Shown: positions 57,314 to 64,000 of the stretch, piece after piece
Position numbering within the stretch: the stretch's first letter is position 1
How the letters are laid out: every line of letters starts with the position of its first letter
Origin: Haloglomus irregulare
Lineage (GTDB): Archaea; Halobacteriota; Halobacteria; Halobacteriales; Haloarculaceae
Reading direction: 5' to 3'
Assembly (NCBI RefSeq): GCF_007421925.1
Contig: NZ_QMDX01000003.1
Coordinates: 311,435 to 375,434 of the forward strand
DNA: 64,000 nt
Notes under the pieces: generated by a model
The model's database searches: none
What the model was told of the DNA's origin: nothing
What the model saw: only the letters and a program-made list of their open reading frames with translations
Position numbers and translations under genes: made by a program

Positions 57314-60205
57314 CTACTCGATGTGGATGGCCGGCCGGAACGGCACCGCGTCGCCGGCCCTGTCGCCGGGGTCCTCGGCGCCCGTCTCGTCGAGGACGCG
57401 CACGTCGGCGTCGAACTCGCGCTCGTAGAAGCCGACGGCGTCGGCGTACACGTCGGCCTCCTCCGTGCCCTCCAGGATGGCCAGGCGGTCGTCCTCCTGC
57501 TCGCGGACGAACTCGACCAGCTCCTGGACCAGGTCGTTCACCTCGTCCCCGCGCTCGCGCAGGTCGGGGTCCGACATCACCTCGGACATCACCGCGCCGA
57601 CGTCCGGCCCCGTCTCCACGACCTGCTCGAAGACGCTTCGCTTCCAGTCCGCGGCCGTGTAGACCCGAACCACGTCGGGGTCCGTGCCCGTCACGTCGAC
57701 GATGTCGTTGATATCGTCGGTGAGCGACTCGACCAGCGACTCCCGGACCTCGACGGTCGGGTCCTCGCGGGACTCGTCGACGGCGGGCCAACCGGCGTCC
57801 TCGGCTGACTCGCCGGCCAGCCGCTCGTGCAGCTCGTTCGCCAGGAACGGTGTGAACGGGGCCAGCAGGCGCAGACGCCGGCTCAGGACGTGTCGCAGCG
57901 TCCAGCGCGCCCCCTCGCGGTCGAGGTCCGCCCGCCGGCGGTACCAGCGCAGGTGCTCCTCCATCGCGTAGAAGGCCGCCTGGCTCGCGGTGCGGGTCTC
58001 GAAGCCCTCCAGGGCCTCCGTGGCCTCTCGGATGACCCCCTGCAGTTTCGACAGCAGCCACTCGTCGATGGGCCGCAGGTCCGGCTCGTCGGGAGCGTCA
58101 TGCTCTCGCGGCTCCGCCGCTCGAACGCCCGGGTCGCCGGGCGACCCCTGCTCGATCACCTCGGTCGCGCGGTTGTAGAACCGCCGCAGCTGGCCGTGGG
58201 CCGACGAGACGGCCTCGTCGCGCCAGTCGTAGTCCTGCCACGGCTCGGCGCTGTTGAGCAGGAAGAACCGGACGGTGTCGGCGCCGTACTCGTCGATGGC
58301 CTCGCCCGGCAGCACGACGTGGCCCTTCGAGGAGGACATCTTCCGGCCCTCCAGCAGCCCCATCCCCATGATGGTGATCCCCTCCGGCCAGTTGGCCTCG
58401 TCGAACAGCTCGGCGTGGTGGTAGAGGTAGAAGGTGAGATGGTTGGAGATGAGGTCGTTCGCGGAGACACGGTAGTCGACCGGGTACCAGTGGTCCCACT
58501 CCTCGCGCAGTTCCAGAGCACGCTCGTCGGGGGCCTCGGCGGCGTCGGTGCCGTAGAACAGCGTGTCGAAGAACGCCCGGTCCATCTCCCCCGGCGGAAT
58601 CTCGTCCAGCCGGTGGGCGATGGTGTAGTAGGCCATGTAGACCGTCGAGTCGCTGAGCGGCTCGATGACGAAGTCCTCGTCCCACGGCAGGCGGGTGCCC
58701 AGGCCGTAGTTCCGGATGCAGGGCCACTCGTTCAGCCAGTCGACCGTGTGGGTGTACTGCTCTCGCGTGTTCTCCGGGATGGTGTCGAGATCCCCGACGA
58801 GGCGCTTGGTCTTCGCCATCCAGTCCTCGTCGTTGTAGCGCAGGAACCAGGTCTCCTGCTTGGCGACCTCGACGGCGCCGCCGCAGCGACAGACGACATC
58901 CTCCGTGAACTCCTGCATCGCCCCGAAGGCGCCGCGCTCGCGGTAGTCGTCGCGGAACCGCTCGCGCACGTCCTCGACGGTCTCGCCGGCGTACTCGCCG
59001 TACGCCTCGAGCAGCCGACCCTGGTGGAACTCCCGGTTGTACAGCTCCTGGGTCGCCTCCTCCAGCGCCGGGTCCTCCTGGCTGGAGACATCGTACTCCT
59101 CGACGGCGTCGCGGGCCGGGACCTCACCGTACCCCTCGACGGTCAGGATGGGCACGGACTCGATGGCCCGGACCGCCTCGGGGTCGATGCCGTACTCGGC
59201 CATCTCGTCGGCGCGCTCCTTTGCCTCCTGCAGCGCGATGTAGTCGTCCGGCGAGTGCGCCGGGACGGACATCACGACACCCGTCGCGTTGTCCGTGTCG
59301 ACGAAGGAGGCCGGCAGGACGAGCACCTCGTCGCCGGTGATGGGGTTGGTGACGCGCTCGCCGACCAGGTCGGCGCCCGACAGCTCGCTGTCGCCCCCGA
59401 TCTCGTGGTCCTGCAACTCCAGCTTCTGGACCGCCTGGCGGGAGACGACCCACCGCTCCCCGTCGACGGTCGCGCGGACGTAGTCGCCGTCGGGGTCGAC
59501 GTAGGCGTTCGTCACGCCCCGGACCGTCTCCGGGCGCAGGGTCGCCATCGGCAGGATGGCACCGTCCTCGCCCTCGAACCGTACCAGGGTGTACTCCTGG
59601 AACTCCGCCTCCTCGCCCTCCAGCAGGTCGTGCGTGGTGACGGGGTTGTCCTCGTTGGTACAGTACTTGACCGGGTGGAGCCCCTTCTCCAGCAGGCCGC
59701 GCTCCTTCAGCGTGCGGTACTGCCAGGTGATGAACTTCGAGTAGCGCTCGTCGTTGGTCGTGAACTCGCGGCGCCAGTCGACCGAGAGCCCCAGCTGGCG
59801 CATCCCCTTCTTGTAGTGCTCCTCGATGAAGTAGCGGGCGAAGCCCATCGGCGTCTCCAGGTCCTGCAAGGTCTCCTCGGGGACGTTGTACGTGTCCCGC
59901 AGGACCGACAGCTGCTCCTCCTCGCCCTTCTTCAGCCGCTCGACGGCGCCGATGATGGGCGTCCCGGTGACGTGCCAGGCGATGGGGAACAGGACGTTGT
60001 CGCCCTGGAGCCGGCGGTAGCGGGCGTAGACGTCCGGGACCGTGTACGTCCGGGCGTGACCGACGTGCATCCCGCCCGAGGGGTACGGGTACGGGACGGT
60101 GATGAACGTCGCGTCCCCGTCCTCGTCCGGGTCGGCCTCGTAGTACCCCTCCTGGCGCCACCGCTCGCGCCAGCGGGTCTCGATGTCGGCGGGGTCGTAG
60201 CTCAT
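57314..60205 (-). CDS. leuS: Leucyl-tRNA synthetase
   Basis: A 963-residue class I synthetase of the archaeal/eukaryotic type. The HIGH-type motif reads PSGGMHVGHARTYT, the KMSKS loop GRKMSSSKGHVV, and between them the CP1 editing domain (TLRPETVRGVTNAY with the conserved Thr-rich and Asp sites). A zinc-like cysteine pair (CRCGG) and the C-terminal tRNA-binding extension with VRVYTAADWKRSVFE are visible. It charges tRNA-Leu. It is monocistronic; the promoter lies in the 244 bases upstream, where nothing else is seen. Confidence 0.97.
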   Translation of the reverse strand: MSYDPADIETRWRERWRQEGYYEADPDEDGDATFITVPYPYPSGGMHVGHARTYTVPDVYARYRRLQGDNVLFPIAWHVTGTPIIGAVERLKKGEEEQLSVLRDTYNVPEETLQDLETPMGFARYFIEEHYKKGMRQLGLSVDWRREFTTNDERYSKFITWQYRTLKERGLLEKGLHPVKYCTNEDNPVTTHDLLEGEEAEFQEYTLVRFEGEDGAILPMATLRPETVRGVTNAYVDPDGDYVRATVDGERWVVSRQAVQKLELQDHEIGGDSELSGADLVGERVTNPITGDEVLVLPASFVDTDNATGVVMSVPAHSPDDYIALQEAKERADEMAEYGIDPEAVRAIESVPILTVEGYGEVPARDAVEEYDVSSQEDPALEEATQELYNREFHQGRLLEAYGEYAGETVEDVRERFRDDYRERGAFGAMQEFTEDVVCRCGGAVEVAKQETWFLRYNDEDWMAKTKRLVGDLDTIPENTREQYTHTVDWLNEWPCIRNYGLGTRLPWDEDFVIEPLSDSTVYMAYYTIAHRLDEIPPGEMDRAFFDTLFYGTDAAEAPDERALELREEWDHWYPVDYRVSANDLISNHLTFYLYHHAELFDEANWPEGITIMGMGLLEGRKMSSSKGHVVLPGEAIDEYGADTVRFFLLNSAEPWQDYDWRDEAVSSAHGQLRRFYNRATEVIEQGSPGDPGVRAAEPREHDAPDEPDLRPIDEWLLSKLQGVIREATEALEGFETRTASQAAFYAMEEHLRWYRRRADLDREGARWTLRHVLSRRLRLLAPFTPFLANELHERLAGESAEDAGWPAVDESREDPTVEVRESLVESLTDDINDIVDVTGTDPDVVRVYTAADWKRSVFEQVVETGPDVGAVMSEVMSDPDLRERGDEVNDLVQELVEFVREQEDDRLAILEGTEEADVYADAVGFYEREFDADVRVLDETGAEDPGDRAGDAVPFRPAIHIE

Positions 60206-60449
60206 ACCCGGAATGCGTACGGCGGGCCCTAAATACCCGTCTCATCCGCGTGGGGTCGTGGCAGGGTGTCGCGGCCCCCCACCACGCTCACGCTCGCGGC
60301 CGCGGTGGGATGGCCGTGTGTCGCTTCCCCGACGAGGCCGCGTCGACGGTCGCGCAGCTGGCGACCGGTGTGGATACGTCGATATAGCCGGGTATAAGCC
60401 AGCTATCCTCTCCGTTCGGGAAGAACCCCGACTCCCCCCGAGATATCCG

Positions 60450-60899
60450 CTACTCGCCGCCGAACCGCTCCCGGGCGTCCCCCAGCACTTCCATCGCGTG
60501 GCCGGAGGGGTCAGCCAGTTCTGGGTCGTAGGTCGCGACGACCTCGCCGTCGGCCAGCAGGAAGGTCAGCCGGTCGGTGTACCCCTCGTCGGTGTCGACG
60601 CCGAACGCCGCGGCGACCTCCCCGTCGGTGTCGGCCAGCAGGTCGAACGTGACGCCCTCCTCCTCGGCGAAGTCGGCGTGGCTCTGGACGTCGTCCAGCG
60701 AGACGCCGTAGACGTGGACGCCGAGCTCCCGGAACTCCGGACAGTGGTCCTCGAAGTCGTTGACCTGGATGGTGCAGCCGCCAGTGAAGTCCTTCGGGTA
60801 GAAGTAGACGACGGTCGGTTCGTCGAACGCGAGGGTGACCGATTCGTCGTTCTGGTTGGGGGCGCTGACCTCGGACACCGTGTCGCCGGCTTCGAGCAT
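60450..60899 (-). CDS. Bcp/PrxQ-type peroxiredoxin
   Basis: A 149-residue peroxiredoxin: VVYFYPKDFTGGCTIQVNDFEDHCPEF holds the presumed peroxidatic Cys42 and a further Cys53, with the Bcp pattern altered (GGCTIQ rather than PGCT). LVTFDLLAD-like VTFDLLADTDGEVAAAFGVD and a C-terminal GHAMEVL follow. It detoxifies peroxides with thioredoxin-like donors. It is the downstream one of two paralogous genes on this strand, 131 nt from the other. Confidence 0.85.
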   Translation of the reverse strand: MLEAGDTVSEVSAPNQNDESVTLAFDEPTVVYFYPKDFTGGCTIQVNDFEDHCPEFRELGVHVYGVSLDDVQSHADFAEEEGVTFDLLADTDGEVAAAFGVDTDEGYTDRLTFLLADGEVVATYDPELADPSGHAMEVLGDARERFGGE

Positions 60900-61030
60900 A
60901 TGCTGGCGATTCAGCGCCCTGGTGGAAACCCGTTTGGGTACTGGTCCGCGCGGCGCCGACACCGGAAGTCGGCCGTGAGCCCCGGTTCCACGACCGCCCG
61001 GCATCCCGTCGCTTCCGGTCGAACGCGCCG

Positions 61031-61504
61031 TCACCCGGCGTCGCGTCCCGCCGCGCCCGACAGCTCGACGAGCTCGTCGTCGAGCAGGTCGAGCAGCAGG
61101 TCCCGGGCGTGGCCGTCGGGGTTCACGCCCTCGTACACCCGCTCGACGGTCCCGTCCACGACGACGAACGTGGTCCGTTTCGCGCGGCCGGTGATGCGGG
61201 GGACGCCGAACGCCTCGCAGACGGTCCCGCCGGGGTCGGCCAACAGGTCGAACGTGATACCCTCCTTCTCGGCGAAGTCGGCGTGGGCGTCCACGTCGTC
61301 GGTGGAGATCCCGTAAACCGTGACGCCGGCATCGGCGTACGCTTCGGCCTCCGCCGTGAACTGCTGGGCTTCGACCGTGCAGCCCGGCGTCTCGTCCTCG
61401 GGGTAGAAGTAGCACACCGTCACTCCCTCGTAGTCGGGGCTGACCGGCTCGCCGTGCTGGTTCGATGCGGTGACCGCGGGGGCGTCGTCGCCCGGTTCGA
61501 GCAT
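61031..61504 (-). CDS. Bcp/PrxQ-type peroxiredoxin, paralogue
   Basis: A 157-residue peroxiredoxin: CYFYPEDETPGCTVEAQQF (canonical PGCT with peroxidatic Cys42), GISTDDVDAHADFAEKEGITFDLLAD and ITGRAKRTTFVVVDGTVERVYEG. Its clear likeness to the neighbouring copy (ADFAEKEGITFDLLAD versus ADFAEEEGVTFDLLAD) shows tandem duplication, but overall they have diverged. The ATG at 61502-61504 starts MLEPGDDAPAV. Upstream is an AT-rich spacer shared with the small zinc-ribbon gene. Confidence 0.88.
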   Translation of the reverse strand: MLEPGDDAPAVTASNQHGEPVSPDYEGVTVCYFYPEDETPGCTVEAQQFTAEAEAYADAGVTVYGISTDDVDAHADFAEKEGITFDLLADPGGTVCEAFGVPRITGRAKRTTFVVVDGTVERVYEGVNPDGHARDLLLDLLDDELVELSGAAGRDAG

Positions 61505-61773
61505 GGCGGTCGTTCCCCGCCGAGCCGGATACGACTGCTGGTCCCGGACGACGCCGACGGACACGGGTCCGACCTGGGGGCCCGCTACCGCCGGAACGGC
61601 CGCCGCTGCCGCCGCGACCCGAGCGGAACCGGCCGTCCGTTCGTTCCTGCCGGGTATAGTACGTGGAAAATCGAATCTATTCCGGCATGTAGAACCCATA
61701 CGAACACTTCTAGAGCATATTAACGCCATTATGGCCAACGCTTATCCGTATCTCTCGATATCCGTCAACCGTA

Positions 61774-61905
61774 ATGTCCGCATCGCTCCCGCCGTCCGGT
61801 CCATCCGCGAGTTACGCACCGTGTTACGACTGCAACGAGGGGTCGCTGGTCTGGGACCACGAGGCACAGGAGAGCCGCTGCTCGGTCTGCGACTCGACCC
61901 TGTAA
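61774..61905 (+). CDS. Small zinc-ribbon protein, 43 residues
   Basis: ATG 61774, TAA 61903-61905; the peptide reads MSASLPPSGPSASYAP, then CYDCNEGSLVWDHEAQ, then SRCSVCDSTL. Two CxxC pairs 15 residues apart make a zinc ribbon. An AT-rich promoter-like stretch (gcatattaacgcc, gcttatccg) lies 30-60 nt upstream. Such tiny CxxC proteins are common in haloarchaea, and a few affect motility or biofilm. The 285 bases from here to the aminopeptidase stop hold only a 14-bp palindrome (GGCAGCCGGCTGCC, 62029-62042). Confidence 0.7.
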   Translation: MSASLPPSGPSASYAPCYDCNEGSLVWDHEAQESRCSVCDSTL

Positions 61906-62183
61906 CCACGCTCGGCGACGTTCATCGTCGACTCCCGCCGCCGGGTGGGCCCGCCATGCCCCCACCCGGACTCCGCCGACGCCCCGTTCCGTCGGCATCC
62001 GAAGTCCATCCCGGCTCGCCGCTACGTCGGCAGCCGGCTGCCGCCGGCACCCACCGTGCCGGCACCGTTCTCGACCCGGACAGCCACGCCCGGGTCGCGT
62101 CGTGCCCCCGCGTGTCGTTGATAGGCCTGCTCGCCCGCTACTGCCGCCCTTCGCCGCCGTCCAGTCCTCGCGGCCCGACGGTC

Positions 62184-62280
62184 GCCGCGCTCAGTCCTCG
62201 AACCGGAAGGTGCCGTTCCGCTGGACGATCTCGCCGTCGACCTCGATGCGTGAGTCCTCGCTCATGTCCACGATCATGTC
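62184..62280 (-). repeat. 97-bp direct repeat, copy 1 (end of first M29 gene)
   Basis: Identical to 63901-63997 apart from one base (T at 62229, C at 63946; Ile versus Val). It covers the last 30 codons, the stop and 7 bases beyond. Confidence 0.95.
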
Positions 62281-63273
62281 CTCGTGGACGGTCGAGTCGT
62301 TGCGCTCGTTGCCCTCCCCGACGGTCTCGCCGTAGGCCCGCCCGATGGCCATGTGGACGGTGTCGCCCATCTTCTCGTCGAACAGCATGTTGCCGGTGAA
62401 CCGGTCGATATCCCGGTTCATTCCGATGCCGAGCTCCCCCAGCCGGCGCGAGCCGTCGTCGGTTTCCAACAGGCTCGTCAGCAGGTCCTCGTTCTCCGAG
62501 GCGCCGTGCTCGACCACCTCGCCGTCCTCGAAGACGAGGCGGGCATCGAGCACCTCCCGGCCCTGGATGAGGACGGGCTTGTCGAACAGGACCTCCCCCT
62601 CGACGCTGTCCGGGACCGGCGCCGTGAACACCTCGCCGCCGGGCATGTTGTTCTCGGCGGCGTCGTTGATGACGTGATTGCCGGCGACGGACATCGTGAC
62701 GTCGGTGGTGTCGCCGCTGACGATGCGGACCTCGTCGGCCGGGTCCAGTCGCTCGACCATCTGCGACTGGTGCTCCCGGACCGCGTCCCAGTCCTTGTTG
62801 ATGGCGCTCCAGACGAAGTCCTCGTATGCTTCCATTGACATCTCGGCCTTCTGGGCATGGCCGGTGGAGGGCCACTGCGTGAGCACCCACCGGGAGTCCA
62901 GGAGCGCCTCCTGGACCGCCCGGTTGGCGCGCTTGGCGACGGCGCTCTTCTCCGGTGGCACGTCGCCCGTCTCGTTGAGGTTCGCCTCGCCGCGGATCTG
63001 GACGACCGCGTCCGCGGCCTCGTACTTGGCCCGGACGATCTCGTTCTCCTGGTCGAGCGTCGCCTCATCGGCGGCGAGCCGGTACGCCCGCTGGATGCGC
63101 GGGCTTCCTAGCGAGGTGCTGACGACGCCGCCGCGCTCGCCGACCAGATCCGCCACCGCGATCGCGAGCGGCTCGGCGGCCTGCGAGGCCACGACCGCCA
63201 CCTGGTCGCCGGCCTCGACCTCGGCATAGTCGTCGACGAGTATCTCCGCGTGAGTCTCGATGCGGGGGTCCAT
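62191..63273 (-). CDS. M29-family aminopeptidase
   Basis: A 360-residue zinc/cobalt-dependent aminopeptidase (AmpS/PepS type): an N-terminal domain with VEAGDQVAVVASQAAEPL, then metal-binding segments NMPGGEVFTAPV (Glu), LGELGIGMN (Glu), GDTVHMAIGRAYGE (His) and STVHEDMIVDMSED (His, Asp), the M29 ligand order. It trims N-terminal residues from peptides. The last 31 codons are repeated almost exactly at the end of the window. Start ATG at 63273. Confidence 0.9.
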   Translation of the reverse strand: MDPRIETHAEILVDDYAEVEAGDQVAVVASQAAEPLAIAVADLVGERGGVVSTSLGSPRIQRAYRLAADEATLDQENEIVRAKYEAADAVVQIRGEANLNETGDVPPEKSAVAKRANRAVQEALLDSRWVLTQWPSTGHAQKAEMSMEAYEDFVWSAINKDWDAVREHQSQMVERLDPADEVRIVSGDTTDVTMSVAGNHVINDAAENNMPGGEVFTAPVPDSVEGEVLFDKPVLIQGREVLDARLVFEDGEVVEHGASENEDLLTSLLETDDGSRRLGELGIGMNRDIDRFTGNMLFDEKMGDTVHMAIGRAYGETVGEGNERNDSTVHEDMIVDMSEDSRIEVDGEIVQRNGTFRFED

Positions 63274-63360
63274 GGGTCGACTTGCGGGGCGACCGCGAAA
63301 AGCGTGGCCGAAGCGGTGGCCGGACCCAGCGCTCTTGTCGGCAGGGGCACAAGCCGGCGC

Positions 63361-63804
63361 ATGGCGACGGCCGGAGACGAGCCTGCGGCGGCACGGGAGC
63401 GCGACTCGCTCGCCCGGTTGCTCGCGTTCTGGTTGCTGGCCGGCTTCCCGCTGTTCGGAACCGGCGCGACACTCGCCGAGACCCTCGGGCCGGTCGTTCC
63501 GCTCTCGGACCTCGGGTTCGGGCTGCTGTTCGGGACGAGCGTCGCCGTGGTTCCGTGGGTCCTCGGCCTGCGACCGAAACTGCGGTCATGTCTCGGATTC
63601 CTCCTGCTCGACCTGGTCCTCGGCGTGACGCTGTTCGTCTGGCTCGCGGGACTTGGCCTCACGATCGACGGGTGGACGGCGGTCGGGACGGAGATCGCAC
63701 ACACCGGGCTCGCGGCGCTGCTGGCGTTCGGCGTCCCCTGGGGTCGCGTCCGGCGGCGGGTGGAGCGCTACCTGAACCCGGCGGCGGCCGGGACAGAGCC
63801 GTAG
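63361..63804 (+). CDS. Small membrane protein, four helices
   Basis: A 147-residue protein: an acidic N-terminus of about 17 residues, then hydrophobic segments at about 20-38, 48-68, 77-98 and 106-124, and a short basic tail (GRVRRRVERYL). The pattern suggests four membrane helices with the tail inside. No family was recognised. It lies between the two aminopeptidase genes on the opposite strand, behind a short GC-rich spacer, so it was included in, or inserted between, the duplicated genes. Confidence 0.6.
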   Translation: MATAGDEPAAARERDSLARLLAFWLLAGFPLFGTGATLAETLGPVVPLSDLGFGLLFGTSVAVVPWVLGLRPKLRSCLGFLLLDLVLGVTLFVWLAGLGLTIDGWTAVGTEIAHTGLAALLAFGVPWGRVRRRVERYLNPAAAGTEP

Positions 63805-63900
63805 CCGGTCACGCCGTCGCCGTCCGTCGGTCTACGCCTCGAATCCGTCCTCGCGGCTCCCGACGGTCGCCGCCCGGATACCGGGCGGCTCAGTTCACTC

Positions 63901-63997
63901 GCCGCGCTCAGTCCTCGAACCGGAAGGTGCCGTTCCGCTGGACGACCTCGCCGTCGACCTCGATGCGTGAGTCCTCGCTCATGTCCACGATCATGTC
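63901..63997 (-). repeat. 97-bp direct repeat, copy 2
   Basis: Partner of 62184-62280, 96 of 97 bases identical. Direct orientation, 1,717 bp apart; recombination between them would remove one aminopeptidase gene and the membrane-protein gene. Confidence 0.95.
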
Positions 63998-64000
63998 GAC
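63908..64000 (-). CDS. Second M29 aminopeptidase, C-terminal fragment (window end)
   Basis: Only the last 30 codons are in the window: VDMIVDMSEDSRIEV, then DGEVVQRNGTFRFED and a stop at 63908-63910. It matches the first M29 gene with one substitution (Val for Ile) and also shares the 7 bases after the stop, so this is a tandem paralogue. The bases at the very edge (gtcgac) already differ from the first copy. Confidence 0.88.
   Translation of the reverse strand, partial: VDMIVDMSEDSRIEVDGEVVQRNGTFRFED

Noticed and set aside
57827..60232. An 801-codon open frame on the plus strand
   Set aside because: It lies opposite leuS, which has all class I synthetase motifs; the plus frame has none.

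Overview
The window comes from the chromosome of a halophilic archaeon (class Halobacteria). The DNA is very GC-rich, the proteins are strongly acidic, and many genes begin with GTG or sit directly behind a TATA-like box with little or no leader. Several genes are hallmarks of the group: the CdrL-CdrS-FtsZ2 division cluster, TFB, a SAMP2-like modifier, Mch, twin-arginine (Tat) exported proteins, an archaeal class III polyhydroxyalkanoate (PHA) locus, Cgi121 and Hel308. The genus cannot be fixed from the sequence alone.

Layout. 1-750: a radical SAM enzyme (cut by the window edge) and its Htur_1727-type candidate RiPP partner. 1.0-6.4 kb: a frame-disrupted RNA-ligase partner gene, a two-gene phosphate (PiT) operon whose first gene carries a strict four-residue repeat, citrate synthase, a decayed VTT/DedA membrane gene and a gamma-glutamylcyclotransferase. 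6.6-11.6 kb: DUF502 protein, then phaB, phaC, phaE, an AbrB-type PHA regulator and a divergent MaoC/PhaJ hydratase. 12.6-16.5 kb: a methanethiol-oxidase/SBP56 gene overlapping a 2Fe-2S ferredoxin gene and split by a 2.19-kb element with a tyrosine recombinase. 16.7-22.2 kb: Cgi121, Hel308, ftsZ2, cdrS, cdrL and tRNA-Tyr. 22.4-35.2 kb: SWIM protein, Rdx protein, lipoate ligase, amidotransferase, PUA protein, PINA ATPase, a second Ski2/Hel308-type helicase, SAMP2-like gene, GNAT, phosphohexomutase, enolase-like protein and DUF5787 protein. 35.4-39.5 kb: exported protein, Mch, amidohydrolase, peroxiredoxin and HIT protein. 39.6-45.3 kb: a sugar ABC importer divergent from a ROK kinase. 45.3-54.8 kb: MoaD-like and MinD-like proteins, an exported protein, TFB, small haloarchaeal families, S8e, a site-2 protease and EngB. 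55-64 kb: lipoprotein, alanine dehydrogenase/ornithine cyclodeaminase-like enzyme, LeuS, two peroxiredoxins, and two M29 aminopeptidase genes (the second cut by the window end).

How the parts work together. PhaB makes (R)-3-hydroxyacyl-CoA, PhaJ can supply it from enoyl-CoA, and PhaC/PhaE polymerise it under an AbrB-type regulator. Two ribbon-helix-helix genes precede ftsZ2, and both have the same kind of AGACG-N2-CGTCT palindrome upstream. The importer delivers a sugar that the ROK kinase can phosphorylate, and their shared promoter region holds two symmetric sites. The most striking points are the split SBP56 gene with its minimal element, the shared CdrL/CdrS-region palindromes, the 39-fold four-residue repeat beside the phosphate transporter, a 23-bp palindrome upstream of tfb, and a SAMP2-like gene with no stop after its GlyGly. 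Four genes are visibly broken or lack an expected stop, so some caution about sequence accuracy is warranted.
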